Shown here: positions 10,576 through 22,200 of the stretch, one piece after another
Numbering within the stretch: position 1 is the stretch's first letter
How the letters are laid out: each line of letters opens with the position of its first letter
Source: Vanrija pseudolonga
Lineage: Eukaryota; Basidiomycota; Tremellomycetes; Trichosporonales; Trichosporonaceae
Length of the DNA: 64,000 nt
Assembly: GCF_020906515.1 (NCBI RefSeq)
Contig: NC_085852.1
Span: 2,046,001 to 2,110,000, forward strand
Direction: 5' to 3'
The notes under the pieces: generated by a model
The model's database searches: none
What the model was told of the DNA's origin: nothing
The model's input: the letters and a program-made list of their open reading frames with translations, nothing else
Program-made: the position numbers and the translations under genes

Positions 10576-12127
10576 CTATGCCACCTTCTTCTTCTTCTTG
10601 CCCTCGGCCCACTTGAACGCGGCCTCGACGCCAATACCGGCAAACACGACGGCGACGCCGCCCCACTGGCCGGGGGTGAGCTCGTGCCCGAAGACAATGA
10701 CAGAGAGGAGCATGGTGAAGAGCTTGCGCGTGACGGTGACCATGACGAGGGTCAATGAGCCAAAGTGCGCGATGGTCTCGAAGATGAAGATCTGCCCGAG
10801 GCCTCCGAGGGCAGCGTATGCAAGCAACGGGTTGAGCGCGGACGGGTGGGACGCGATGAAGCGCGCCGACTGGAGGAGGATGGGCGGCGCGAAGCTCGGC
10901 GCGGCGTGCGCCTCGCGCGTGGCGAAGGTCAGCAGGGCGAGCGGGTGGGACGGCAGCGGGAGGACCATGGCCGGCGTGAGGATGGCCAGCGTGATGCTCG
11001 CCATGATGAACATCATCTGCTGGCCCGAGTAGCCCGGGTACAGGGTGAAGATCTGGTCTTGGGTCGAGTTGGTCAGGCCGTCGATGATGAGGCTGTGGCG
11101 AGGCGTCGAGCGCAGCGAGACGCCGAGCGGGCGGCGGGTAGACGAACAGGCGATAATCGGAGGTGGCAGCAGAGACGAAGCACACGGCGTCAGCACGACC
11201 CCAACCAAGCCCCCGAGCCAACCCACTTGATCAACAGCAGCGTCAGCCCCCACGCAGAGTTACTCCCGCCGCCCTTCTTGCCGCCGCTCTTCCCGAAGAG
11301 CATGAACAGCGCGATGCCGGCCGACACGAGGCCGACGACGAGGTATTTCGCGGGGGCGAATTTGCGGCGGTAGAGGAGGACGTTGAGGAGGAGGACGGGG
11401 ATGAGCTTGCACGACTGTGTGTGCGCACGCGAGCGTCAGCGAGTGTGCGTGCGTAGTGCGTGGCCGCGAGAGGGAGAGCCGCGACCACAGCTCGCGGACC
11501 GCCTGCGGCGCCCCGGCGCTCGCTCCGCTCGCTCCCGCACTCACCTTGCCCAGCACCATGGTCGGGTACGAGATATGCCTGAGCGCCAGGAAGCCGATCG
11601 GGCCGGCGGTCGTCTGGAAGAGGGCGACCTGGAGGAGGAGGGCGGGGAGGGTACGAAGGAGGGGAGTGGGAGCGGCGGCGGCGTCGTGTCCATTCGCCTT
11701 GCCGTTCGCCTTTGGTGCGACCTTGCCGTTCGCCGTAGGCGCCTCCGCAGCGCCGAACAGCCTGTCGAGCCCGAGCACGGCCAACACGCCGCGCGTCTTC
11801 AGGCTCCCGTCGCGCGCCGCGTGGAGGAGGAGGTACGCTGCGCTGGCGCTGGCGCTAGCGAGCGCCTGGGACCAGTTGAAGAAGAGCGGCGAGGGGAACT
11901 TTGCTGGCTGTGCGTGCGGTTCGTGCGTTGCTGGTGGGAAGGGGGCTGAGACTGCGCGTGGGGTCAGCGAGCGAGGCGGAGATGGAAGGAGGAGGGGAGG
12001 GGCACTCACGCCGCTCCTGCGCGATCGCCCAGAGGAGGAAGGCGCCGTACACGCCCAAAACGCACACTGCGAGTCTGGCCCGCGTCAGTTGTGCTTGCAG
12101 GAAAGGTGCGTACCGTATTAAGCCCAT
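10576..12127 (-). CDS. HUT1: UDP-galactose transporter homolog (HUT1)
   Basis: Nucleotide-sugar transporter of the SLC35B1/HUT1 family in the ER membrane. A tiny first exon codes MGLIR (start 12127). After a 40-base intron the first membrane helix follows ([21 protein letters not shown]), then further exons with [13 protein letters not shown], the family signature [16 protein letters not shown] split across an intron near 11410-11550, and the last exon ending in [19 protein letters not shown]. The C-terminus is Lys-rich and ends KKVA, a dilysine KKxx ER-retrieval signal, which supports ER residence. An Ala/Asn/Gly/Lys insert (residues around 95-115) lies between two helices. The gene converges on the protease ending at 10385 with 190 bases between. 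Function in supplying UDP-galactose or another UDP-sugar to the ER lumen is known for the family and not shown here. Confidence 0.9.
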
Positions 12128-12372
12128 GGTGTGTTGTGTGTGTAGGTCGGCGGGTTGACAAGGCGAAGATCGCGACTTTTTGTTGTGGTTGCCAGGAGGA
12201 CGTGGAGGACGACTGCCAGCCAAGCCGATCGTGCCTGGCGGCCGAGAGCGGCGTCCCGGTTTGAAACCGCCGGGACAGGGCAGGGAAGGAAGGAGTGGCG
12301 TGGCGCGTGGCGCGTGGCCACTTTGCATGGCGGATACTTGTACAACATGCTTATTACACAAACTACTACAGC

Positions 12373-15017
12373 CTACAGCCCCAGCATGCCCCCTCCGAGG
12401 CCGTTCTGGCCCAGGTCCATGGTCGAGGTCGCGAGCAGCGTCGCCCTGGGTTGTTAGCTGGATCGAGATAAGCACAACTAACCAGTACTGGTCGTCGATG
12501 TCGACGTTGTCGCGCAGCGGGAACACGGACATGCGGAGGAACTCGTGCTGATGGGTTAGTTGACTCGGGGGAAGCAAACCCACAATATCAGTGATCACAT
12601 GCTCCGGGAGCACCTGGTCGCTCGGGTTCGGGAGTGAGATCGCCGCCTCCTGCATCATGACCACTGGCGACGCTGCCGTCGGCTCAACCGTGATCTTCTG
12701 CAGCACGCGGTGGAAGAAGCGCGCGACGAACGCCGTCGGCGCGTCGTCCTCCCCCGCTGCGACTTTGGAGCAGCACGTGTGGATGCGCTTGATGGCGTCG
12801 ATGATCTGCTGCTTTTGCGACACATCGACGCGCCAGAAGAGCTGCCGTCAGCGGCGAAACCTTGCGGCGGCGTACCTTGTACAACACGGTCCCGAAGAGA
12901 GACAGCACCGCGCTCAGCGTATCTTGCAGATAGGTCAAGTACGTGTCCTCTGCCAGCCGCTCTGTCTGCCGCACAAACATCGACGCGATGCCGAGGCACT
13001 CGTGTAGCGTCAATGCCATTTCGTCTGGCGTCGCATAGTTGAGGAACTCGTGCTTGACCTTGAGCAGGTTCCAGATGTCAAACCATCGGAGGGAGCGCGC
13101 TTCTTCGGGGGTGCACCACTCCACTGGGTGTGTGAGCAGGTAGCATGACAGATCGGCCACCTCACTCACAGTCGTCGTGTGGGAACCAGTGGTCCATGTG
13201 TCGCTGGTATTGGCTGTAAACGTCGTTCAGCACCGAGCGGCACCACTCGACAGGCAGGCTGTTGCGCATCTGCTTGTAGCGAATCCACAGGATGTGGGAG
13301 GGATGTGTTCTGTTCGTCAGCTGAGCGGCGAGGGAGCTATACTCACGAAACCGACGACGCAACGTGCATGTCTGGGCCGCAATTGTAAGGACCCTCACGA
13401 GCCCACGCCTCGACCTGGTGGGTGAGCTAGGAATGGGGACACTTCTGGCACCCACCTCTCCCAGTTCCTCAAGGCGAATGGTGGCTGGAAGCTCAAACAT
13501 ATCAGAGTACCTGCCCATTGTCAGCTCAAGCGAAACGAATTGATAGCTGAACCGACCCCAAGTCAAAGCAACTCGTACCTGCTCGTCAGCGACACCCTCT
13601 GCCACACACTTACAGAACCAAGTCCTCTCAGCGTTACGGATAATCCGCGCCAGCCGTTCGTCCTCAGGTAGGGGCTCCGTCCGGGGGATGTGCATGCCCA
13701 TCTGGTAGCCCAGCCTGATCGCGATCCCGATCTTGACCCAGGCGCTGCGGTCGCTAGGCGCTTTCCAGTACATGAGGATCAAGAGCGCCTGGATGATGCC
13801 AATGTTGACATCGCCCGTCGCCGTGGCGCGGTTGAGGATCATCTGCGCGTGCGTGAGCAGCGGCTGGTGCAGCTCCTTGCGGATGAAGCGCGAGCCAACG
13901 GCAATGACGGCCGTGAAGAGAATGGTCGAGCCGCGGATGTAGTCGAGTGTGTGGACTGGTGTCAGCGGGAGGGAGGTTGGAGCCTTACGATTTGGGTCGA
14001 GAATCGCGATCATGGGGTTGAGGTGGCGATGGAAGCTAGATGGGTTAGGTTGGGGGGTGTACTTGAAACCCACAATTGCAGAATCTCGTCGGCTTCTATC
14101 AGACTGAGATAATGCAGCGCAACTGTTGTCAGCTCGGAACAAGGCGCCCCCAGCTTACCAGGGTCAGACTGCTTCGACTCGGTCGTCTCGAAGAACACGT
14201 GGTCGAGCTGGTGGAGCCTCAAGCTCCCCACCGTGGGGTTTACTGGCCCGCCAGGCCCCTCCTCCGGCAAATTGGGGTCGAGGCGCTCGCTCACGTCCAC
14301 CATCTGGGCACGGCGAGCATGCGACGGCACGCCGTTTCGTCCCGAGAGGGCAGAAGAAGACAGAGAGTGTGGACTCATGTTGTACCCCATGTTGGAGGAA
14401 CCGTTGGCGTCCCGGTGGTCCGACATGCCGAGGGACGGCGGCGCGAAGCTGCTGTTCCCGTTCGTGAGCGAGCTCGAGTACCCGTTCGACACGAGCTTGG
14501 GCGTTGTCAGACCATTTCCAAGCTCGAGACGCGTCGACGAGGTGGGAGCTTGCGTGTTCACCGCCTGCCGTATGGGGGAGGAGTGGGACATTGTGAATGA
14601 GCGCTCGGTGACCAGCGGTGGGCGGGTGAAGGCGTCCCCATGCGCTGGCCGCTTTGCAGGCTTGTCATCTTCCGACCTGGAAAGTCAGATGTGGTCACGG
14701 GGCAATGGGTTGCCCGCAGTGCTGAGCAAAGCCCGGAATTGACTTACTCGTCCGTCTCAGAGCCCAGGTCCGCACCATCAGCAGCAGCTGCGGCGGCCTC
14801 GGCAGCAGCCTTCTGTCCTCGTCGTCGGCGCTTTTGGTAGATACACTTGAGCTTGAGGCGCTCTGGGTAGGTGAGTTTCAAGCTGGGAGGCGCACCTACG
14901 GCATCTCTGGCACGGTGATGCTTCTGTGCCGTCTTTGGGCGCCAAGCACCGCGTCTGGACTGTCAGCTAACACGGCGGTCCTTGTAGCTCACCTTGAGGT
15001 GTCGGCAGATTAGGCAT
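12373..15017 (-). CDS. Zn2Cys6 fungal transcription factor
   Basis: Nuclear regulator with a binuclear zinc cluster followed by the fungal middle homology region. The cluster is split over three exons at 15017-14830 and, after splicing, reads CLICRHLKTRC, then 11 residues to CQRCQRLKLKC: exact C-x2-C-x6-C-x11-C-x2-C-x6-C. A basic stretch QKRRRRGQ follows. A Ser/Asn-rich linker leads to the regulatory domain (14591-13162) with ILFTAVIAVGSRFIRKEL, ALLILMYWKAPSDRSAW and AIRLGYQMGMHIPRTEP. Later exons at about 13169-12460 include LTLHECLGIASMFVRQ and HEFLRMSVFPLRDN. The last exon ends DLGQNGLGGGMLGL and stops at 12373. The first coding exon upstream of 15017 is not settled: the acceptor there is clear (phase 2), but no ATG joins it cleanly, though an open stretch beginning MHPSITLSVPQ at 15349 is a candidate. 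The target genes are unknown. Confidence 0.88.
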
Positions 15018-15781
15018 CTGTGGCGGTGACATTGAGGAAGGAAGGCAACGAAGGATGAAGGTGGGAAGAAGGTGACGATGAGGAGGAAGACGATGCGGGG
15101 GAAACACAACCACCAGGCAGATCAATCCCCCCGGCGATCAGCAACGACCGTGCGGGGAAGGCATTGAACGCGCGGTAACAACAACAAGGAGACACCACCG
15201 TCAGCGCCGACCGACCGGCCTCCGCTCCGCGACACACTCACGCCAATCGCTGTTTTGGCCGTTCCGGACTCATTGTTAGATAGCGTACACGGTGATGAGA
15301 TGGACGATGGAGATGTCTGGGGAACGGACAAGGTGATAGAGGGGTGCATGTATGCGTGCCGGTGGGACCCCCTTCGTGCCGGCCGGTTCACCCTCCTTGG
15401 CCCCGCACAGAAATCTCAACGCCGTATCGTAACACCGTGTCTCAACGCCGTATGCACTGTAGCGGGTCCCAGAGCCGGCGCCGTGCGGCGGTCTTACAGC
15501 GGAGCCGGTCACGGGATGAAGCCGAGAGCCGGGAGTTGCCAGATGCCACAACCACGTGGCTTGTGTATTTCCGCCACGTGACTTGACCCTGACCATCAGT
15601 CTCGCTCGCGCATGCGCGTTCAGCAGCCAGGCCAGCAGTGACGTTCTCGTCGTCTGTCGTCAGTCAGCGAACACGGAAGACCAATCGACCACAAACGACC
15701 ATCAGCAGTCGGGTCGCAACGTCTAAACTCTTGCAACTCTCACTCTCTCCTACTCTCAACCACTACCCCCCCGCGCCCATC
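15018..15781. promoter_or_regulatory. divergent promoter region with paired CACGTG sites
   Basis: This region lies between the minus-strand Zn2Cys6 factor and plus-strand RPN2 and probably also contains the regulator's unresolved first exon. Two palindromic CACGTG boxes sit at 15553-15558 and 15575-15580, 22 bases apart (two helical turns), about 200 bases before the RPN2 start. Such boxes are bound by bHLH factors in fungi. A pyrimidine-rich tract precedes the RPN2 ATG. I did not find a clear copy of the yeast proteasome element GGTGGCAAA. Confidence 0.5.
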
Positions 15782-18700
15782 ATGCCGGTGGCAACAGTCA
15801 CCACCAGCGCCGCGGGCTCCCTCGCCCTGCTCAAGGACGACGACCGCGACGTCCGCGTCTACGCTCTCGAGTACCTCCTCTCCATCGTGCCCCAGTTCTG
15901 GGCAGAGATCTCCGAGGAGCTCCCTTACATGTGAGCTATTGGTCCCCGGGAGCTCAGCTGACGTCGCAGTGAATCCCTTGCCGACCCCCAGGTGTCGGAG
16001 CTGCCTGCTGAGGCACGCCCGCTCGCTGCGCTGCTCTGCTCCAAGGTCTTCTTCTACCTCGGCGAGCGTGACGAGGCTGTCGAGTTCGCCCTGCGCGCAT
16101 CGGCTGCCTTTGAGAAGGAGCCATACGGCGAGTTCAAGGAGACCATCATTGCTGGCTGCGTCGACCGCGCCATTGCCGACACCAACGCCGGCAACAAGGT
16201 CGACTCGCGCCTCGAGGAGATTGTCGACGGTGTGATTAGACAAGGATCGAGTGATGGTGCCAAGCTGGTTAGTTGGCCACTGATGCCCTGGATTCAGCTG
16301 ACATGCCCAGGCTATCGGCCTTGCCCTCTCCCTCCGCCGCCTCAACCTCATCGAGGCCATCTACCTCCAGTCGACCGCGCCTTCCGAGGCCTCCTCCTCC
16401 AAGGCTGTGGAGCGCAAGTCGGCCGACGGCATCCTCCACGACGAGGGACTTCTGCGCTACATCCTCGCCGAGACCATTGGTGGTGCGGGTGGCAGCGACG
16501 CGTGGCCAGACTCGTTCCGACGAGACGTGAGTCGTGTGGTCAACGACCCAAAGGTAGTGCTGACGCATCCTAGCTCCTGGCGCTCCTCCTCAAGCTCTTC
16601 CAGCGCACCACGCCCTCCGACTACAACTCGATTACCCAAATTTGGGTTCAGCTGGGCGACGCCGCCGCCGCTGGTGCCGGCATTGTCGACCTCATGAACA
16701 AGGGTGGAGACCGCGGACGCCTCGAGGCGTACCAGATCGCCTTCGACGTCACCGACATGGCTCCCCAGAGCTTCCTGGAGACCTTGAGGACCAAGGTTGC
16801 CGAGAGCGGGTGGGGACCTGACGGCACGTCGGGAACCGAAGAGGAGCGTACCAACCTCGAGGAGATCCTGAACGGCTCCCGCATCGCCGAGCTGTCGATC
16901 AACTTCCTCAAGAAGCACAACCAGACCGACATGTCCATCCTCAAGGTCACAAAGGACTCGCTCGAGGACCGCTACTCGATCTACCACTCTGCCATCACCT
17001 TCACCAACGCCTACGCCCACTGCGGTACCACCTCGGACCGCTTCCTCCGCGAGAACCTCGACTGGCTTGGCAGAGCCTCCAACTGGGCCAAGTTCTCGGC
17101 GACTGCTGCCCTCGGCCTCATCCACCGTGGCTCGTACATCAACGGCGTTCGCGTTGTCAGGCCATACCTCCCCGGCGGAGCTGCTCCATCCAAGTTTAGC
17201 GAGGGTGGTGCTCTGTTTGCGCTGGGTCTCATCTACACTGGCAGGAAGGAGGGAGCTGAGGCCGAGCTGAGGAAGGGACTGTCCGACGTCAACGACCCCA
17301 TCGTCCAGCACGGTGCGGCCCTTGGTCTCGGTGTCTCTGCTCTTGCTACTGGCGATGAGGGTGAGTTGCAATATCCACGTCCCTCTGCTAACTCCCACAG
17401 ACATCTACGATGAGCTCAAGGCCATCCTCTTCCAGGACAACGCTACGTCGTCAGAGGCTGCTGGTTACGCAATGGGCCTGGTCATGCTCGGCCAGCCCAG
17501 CGAGCGTGTTCTTGACGAGCTTATTGCCTACGCTGGCGAGACGCAGCACGAGAAGATTGTCCGCGGTGTTGCCATCGGTACCGCCCTCATTATGTACGGC
17601 AAGCGCACTGCTGCCGACTCTGTCATCGACAAGTTCACCAAGAGCAACGACGCCATCCTGCGCTACGGTGGCATGTTCGTCTACGCCCTCGCCTACGTCG
17701 GTACTGGTGACAACAAGGTCATCAAGCAGCTCCTTCACTTCGCCGTGTCCGATGTCAACGACGACGTCCGCCGTGCCGCCGTTATTGCCCTTGGCTTTGT
17801 TCTCTTCCGCAACCACACCCAGGTGCCTCGCATCGTCCAGCTCCTCGCCGAGAGCTACAACCCCCACGTCCGCCACGGTGCTACCCTCGCCCTCGGTATC
17901 TCGTGTGCGGGCACTGGTCTCGAGGCCGCCATCGACATGCTCGAGCCGATGACTCGCGACCCCGTCGACTTTGTTCGCCAGGGCGCCTACATTGCCCTAG
18001 CCATGATCCTCATCCAGCAGACCGAGGCCCAGACCCCCAAGGTCAAGGAGATCCGCGAGCTCTTCGCCAAGGTCGTCACCGACAAGCACGAGGACCCCAT
18101 GGCCCGCTTCGGTGCCTCGCTTGCCCAGGGTATCATCGACGCTGGTGGCCGCAACATGACCATCTCGCTCGCCACTCGCGCCGGTACCCCTGACATGAAG
18201 GCCATTGTCGGTATGGTTCTGTTCGTCCAGTTCTGGTACTGGTTCCCTCTGGCCCACTTCCTCGGCCTCACCTTCCAGCCCACAACGATTATTGCTGTCG
18301 ACGACAAGCTCCGTATCCCCAAGGTTGACTTTGTCTCGTGGGCCAAGCCCTCCAAGTTCGACTACCCCTCGACTGCCAAGCCTGTCGTGGAGAAGAAGAA
18401 GGAGAAGGTCAACGCCGCTGTTCTGTCCACGACTGCCAAGCAGCAGGCTCGTCTCAAGAGCAAGAAGGCCGAGCAGGGCGAGGCTATGGACACGGACGAC
18501 AAGCCCGAGGCCTCGTCGTCCAAGACCGAGGCCAAGGACAAGGAGTCCAAGCCAACTGAGGCTCCCCAGGCCATTGTCAGCAACATGTCCCGCATCACCC
18601 CCCAGCAGCTCCCCTACGTCACCGGTCCCTTCGACCCCTCGTCTGTGGCTTCGGCGTCCAAGTCGGCGGATGCCGCTGTCTCGACGGAGGCCCTCGCTCC

Positions 18701-19016
18701 TCCCAAGAAGGGACGATACCTCCCCATCCGTGGTGTTGGCGACGCCGACGCCTTCCAGGCCGACAAGGCTGCTGCCGGTCGCGCGCGTGTCGGATGGAGC
18801 GGCAAGATCCTCCTGGTTTCCGACACCAAGCCCGACGCCGAGGGCGAGTACATTGAGCTCGACGCGACCTTGTGGCCTCGTGGCGTCCAGGAGGAGCCCG
18901 CTGCCCCTGCTGCCCCAGAACCGGTTGCGGCCCCTTCAGCAGCTGCTGCCGCCGCTGCTGGATTGAACTGGGACGGCGCGATCCCCGCGGCATTCGAGTA
19001 CGAGTTTGAGGACTAG
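15782..19016 (+). CDS. RPN2: 26S proteasome regulatory subunit RPN2
   Basis: Non-ATPase scaffold of the 19S base (PSMD1/RPN2). ATG at 15782 gives GSLALLKDDDRDVRVYALEYL, followed by exons to about 17360 and a last long exon to the stop at 19016, roughly 1,000 residues in all. The N-terminal helical region (AEARPLAALLCSKVFFYLGE, ILHDEGLLRYILAETIGG) leads into proteasome/cyclosome repeats, visible as Gly-Ala-rich units such as ASNWAKFSATAALGLIHRG, VQHGAALGLGV, EAAGYAMGLVMLG, RYGGMFVYALAYVGTGD, RRAAVIALGFVLF, RHGATLALGISCAGTG and RFGASLAQGIIDAGGRN. A hydrophobic stretch (IVGMVLFVQFWYWFPLAHF) follows, then a charged Lys/Glu-rich insert and a C-terminal domain with KGRYLPIRGV. Introns are short. 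The gene looks whole. Confidence 0.96.
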
Positions 19017-19272
19017 AGACTTTAGAGTTCTAGTTGGTGAGGCGATCCCGTCACAGCCATGTAGAGTGACAAGCAGCGTACGGCAGGGAGAGAGACTGTC
19101 GTCAATGTAGAGCAGCAAAGAGCATGTTATGCAGCATATTGGGAACGAGCAGGAAAAGCAACGGCTGAAGCAAGAGCCATTAACATGCATTTGGGCAGTC
19201 TTCTATTGGCGCTTCTACAGTGAGTGGTGTGGGATTGGAACGAAGCTGGGTGTGGGTGTATGTGTTGATCGA

Positions 19273-22200
19273 TTATCGAGTGAACTGCATGAGGTAACCC
19301 TGATCATCGTCAGCAAAAGCCTACGGTCGATCATGTTCGCGACCTACCCTTGCATCGCGGACGGAGAAGAGCCACAGGTTCCCCGTCTTGCGGTACTCTC
19401 GCACCGCTTCGCGAATCGACTCGGCATACTTGCGGTCCGATGTCGGCAGCGCAGACAGCTTGGCGCGCCATGCCTCATCCTCCATGACCCACGCCGTGTC
19501 GTGGGCGAGCTGACATACGAGGTCGGTGGGGTGCAGGTCGACGCCCAGGATGGGGAGCGTCGACTTGACGGAAGCGGCAAACTCGAGTGCTGCTGGGTCA
19601 GCCTTCTGCATCTCTCTGCACCCACCCTTGTCATAGTAGACGTTCTTTGACGCATGTCGGTGCGTCCGCTTCGCCTTGCCCTTTGTCTGACGCGTAACCA
19701 CCGGGTCGGGTGGCAGGACAAGCTTGATGTCAACGTCTGAAGGCTTGGCGGACCCGTCAATGGGTAGGTCCTTCTCCTTCGAGACGGCAACCGAACCCTC
19801 TTGAACAGCGTACGAGGCATCGACCTTGCGCTGCTCCGAGATCGCATTACGGAGCCATGCAGTGAGCTCGTTGCGAGGAACTTCCTCTTCTGAGCGGCGC
19901 AAGACGTTGCGAACCTTCATGGTAGGGCGTGCACGGGCAATCACCAAGAACCTGGTGGTTAGCAACACACCCTTCCACCGCAACTCACAAGATATTCTGG
20001 TCCAAGCATTCCTGTGTCACGTCTTCTAGGGGCCGTCCGTCGTCGTACTGCAAGTCTGCGCGCACACCAGCACGCCAGAGCTCACCCACAATACCGAGAC
20101 GCACTTCCAAGTCTGCCTGGCCAGTGGCCGTAACGTAGACGTCGCAACGCTGCCAGTCAGCATTCGCTTTCAAGAGTAAACGTACAGTTGGGGAGAACAG
20201 CCCAAACGATCGCTCATCTTCGTTGGCCTTGACCATCAAGCGCTCAGCTAGTGCACTCTCCTGCTTGCGGACAATCTTGGCCAGTGGGCTGTGTCCGGGT
20301 CAGCCTCGTCGCCACATGGACACTGAACCAACTCACTCGACTGCGACCGACATGCCTGCGCCGTAAACCTTGTTCGTGTGCATGGCCGGCTCCTTGAAGT
20401 GCTCCAGCAGAGAGTCGTACCGTCCACCATAGGCGACGACCTCGCCATGCTTTCCTCGACGAACCACCTCGAACATGAAGCCGCCGCGGAAGTACTCGGC
20501 ATTCCGCGACAGAGTAGGTCGAAACAAGATCTTCCTGTTGACGCCACATGCGCGAGCGAGCTTGATGACCTCGGCAATCTCGTCCAACGCGGCTGACAGT
20601 TTTCTTCTCGATGCGGAGAAGGTAGCCTCAATCTTCTTTCTCACCGCCAAGAATTCTCCAGGAGCGCTGATCTGCTCCAGGTCGTTGGCAATGTTCCTAG
20701 GAAGCCCTGGTATTGTTCCAAAGGGCGAGGCTCGGGCACTTCCAAACGACACGCCTGTGGTGGGTGTTTTGAACGCCTTGAGCACACGGGATCGAACGGA
20801 CACTGGAGCAGACGCCAATATTGTCGCCAGGACTGCCGGTGTCAGCTCGACTCCTATCGTTCAACTTGAGCGTACCACTCTCGTGGCTGACATGAATCTC
20901 ATAGTCATGCAAACTGGCTACCTTGCCGCCCTGGCACTCGGCGATAACCTTGTCGACGACGTCGAGCAGCTCAGCCTCCGCACACTGCGAGCGCAGTGGT
21001 GAGATGATGTCGAAACACAGCTCGGTAGAGCTGCTCGGCTGGCCGCCCGCCGCTGTCTCCCTGTAGCGTTGGCCGATGTGGTATCGCTTGATGCGTTCGA
21101 TTGATCGCCGCGAGGCGTTGCGAGCCATGGCCAGGAGGTTTGACGATGGCAGCTGGACAAATTTGCCGTTGGGGTCCAAGAACCTTGCCGGGTTGAGCTC
21201 TGGGAACGAGCTGAGCAGCGTCGTCTCGGGGATGAGGAGTGGGAGGGCGTCATGCACAGCTCCATGGCGCTGGAACAGGTCCGCGATTCGGCGGACAGTG
21301 CCAGTGATCCACACATGGAGACCATCATTGTCTTCCGTGTCGTACGTGTAGTCGTCGAGGCGGGTGTCGATTCTGAACGAGTTTGCGTGTGACTCAAACA
21401 ATGCGTCGACGAGTTGCGAGTACTTCTCCGATCTGGGATTGGTGACTTCGCCAATGACTTCTCTGTACACCGCATCCTCCTTATCAGAGGAGGGAACGAG
21501 GGGCCCATCAAGCAGCTGGGTGGCCCTGGGTCGATGCGTCGGGTCATGCCGCAGCAAGAGAGAGATAATCTCACGCTGCTTGGGCATAAGGGTGGGTGGC
21601 CATGCTGCGGGGAACGCCCAGCTCGACTTGCGCAGCTCTGTAATGGTCTGCACACGCTCCATACCCGTGCTGAACGGGAAGCACATCTCGAAGAAGATGA
21701 TACCGAGCGAGTACATGTCAGCCTGGGAGGTCAGCTTCGAGAAGGCACGCGTTGCTCACCTTCTCATCATATGACTTGGTCGAAACCACTTCCCGGGTCG
21801 ACAACACCTCTGGGGCAATGTACAGGCTGGTACCGATGTTGGACGTGCGGTCCGACACCTCAGTTGATGCCTGAACCGACCCTGTTGGGTTCTCAGACGA
21901 CGTATCTGTGGTCTTTTGCCGTCAGCAGCGACCCGACATGACAACCCACCGCCAGGCCAAAGTCTGCAATCTTGACGTTTCCCGTCGTATCCAAAAGAAT
22001 GTTCGACGGCTTCAGGTCTGCCTGTCAGCATTACACCCAAACGCATACGACTCACCTCGATGTACAATGCCCAAGCTAGACATGTGGGCCAAGGCCTGGA
22101 GGATCTGCTTGAGCAGACGCCACGTCTCCTCTTCAGACAGACCTTCCGTGATCGCTTCACGGAGTGTCTGCTTCTCCACAAACTCCATCTGGATGTACAG

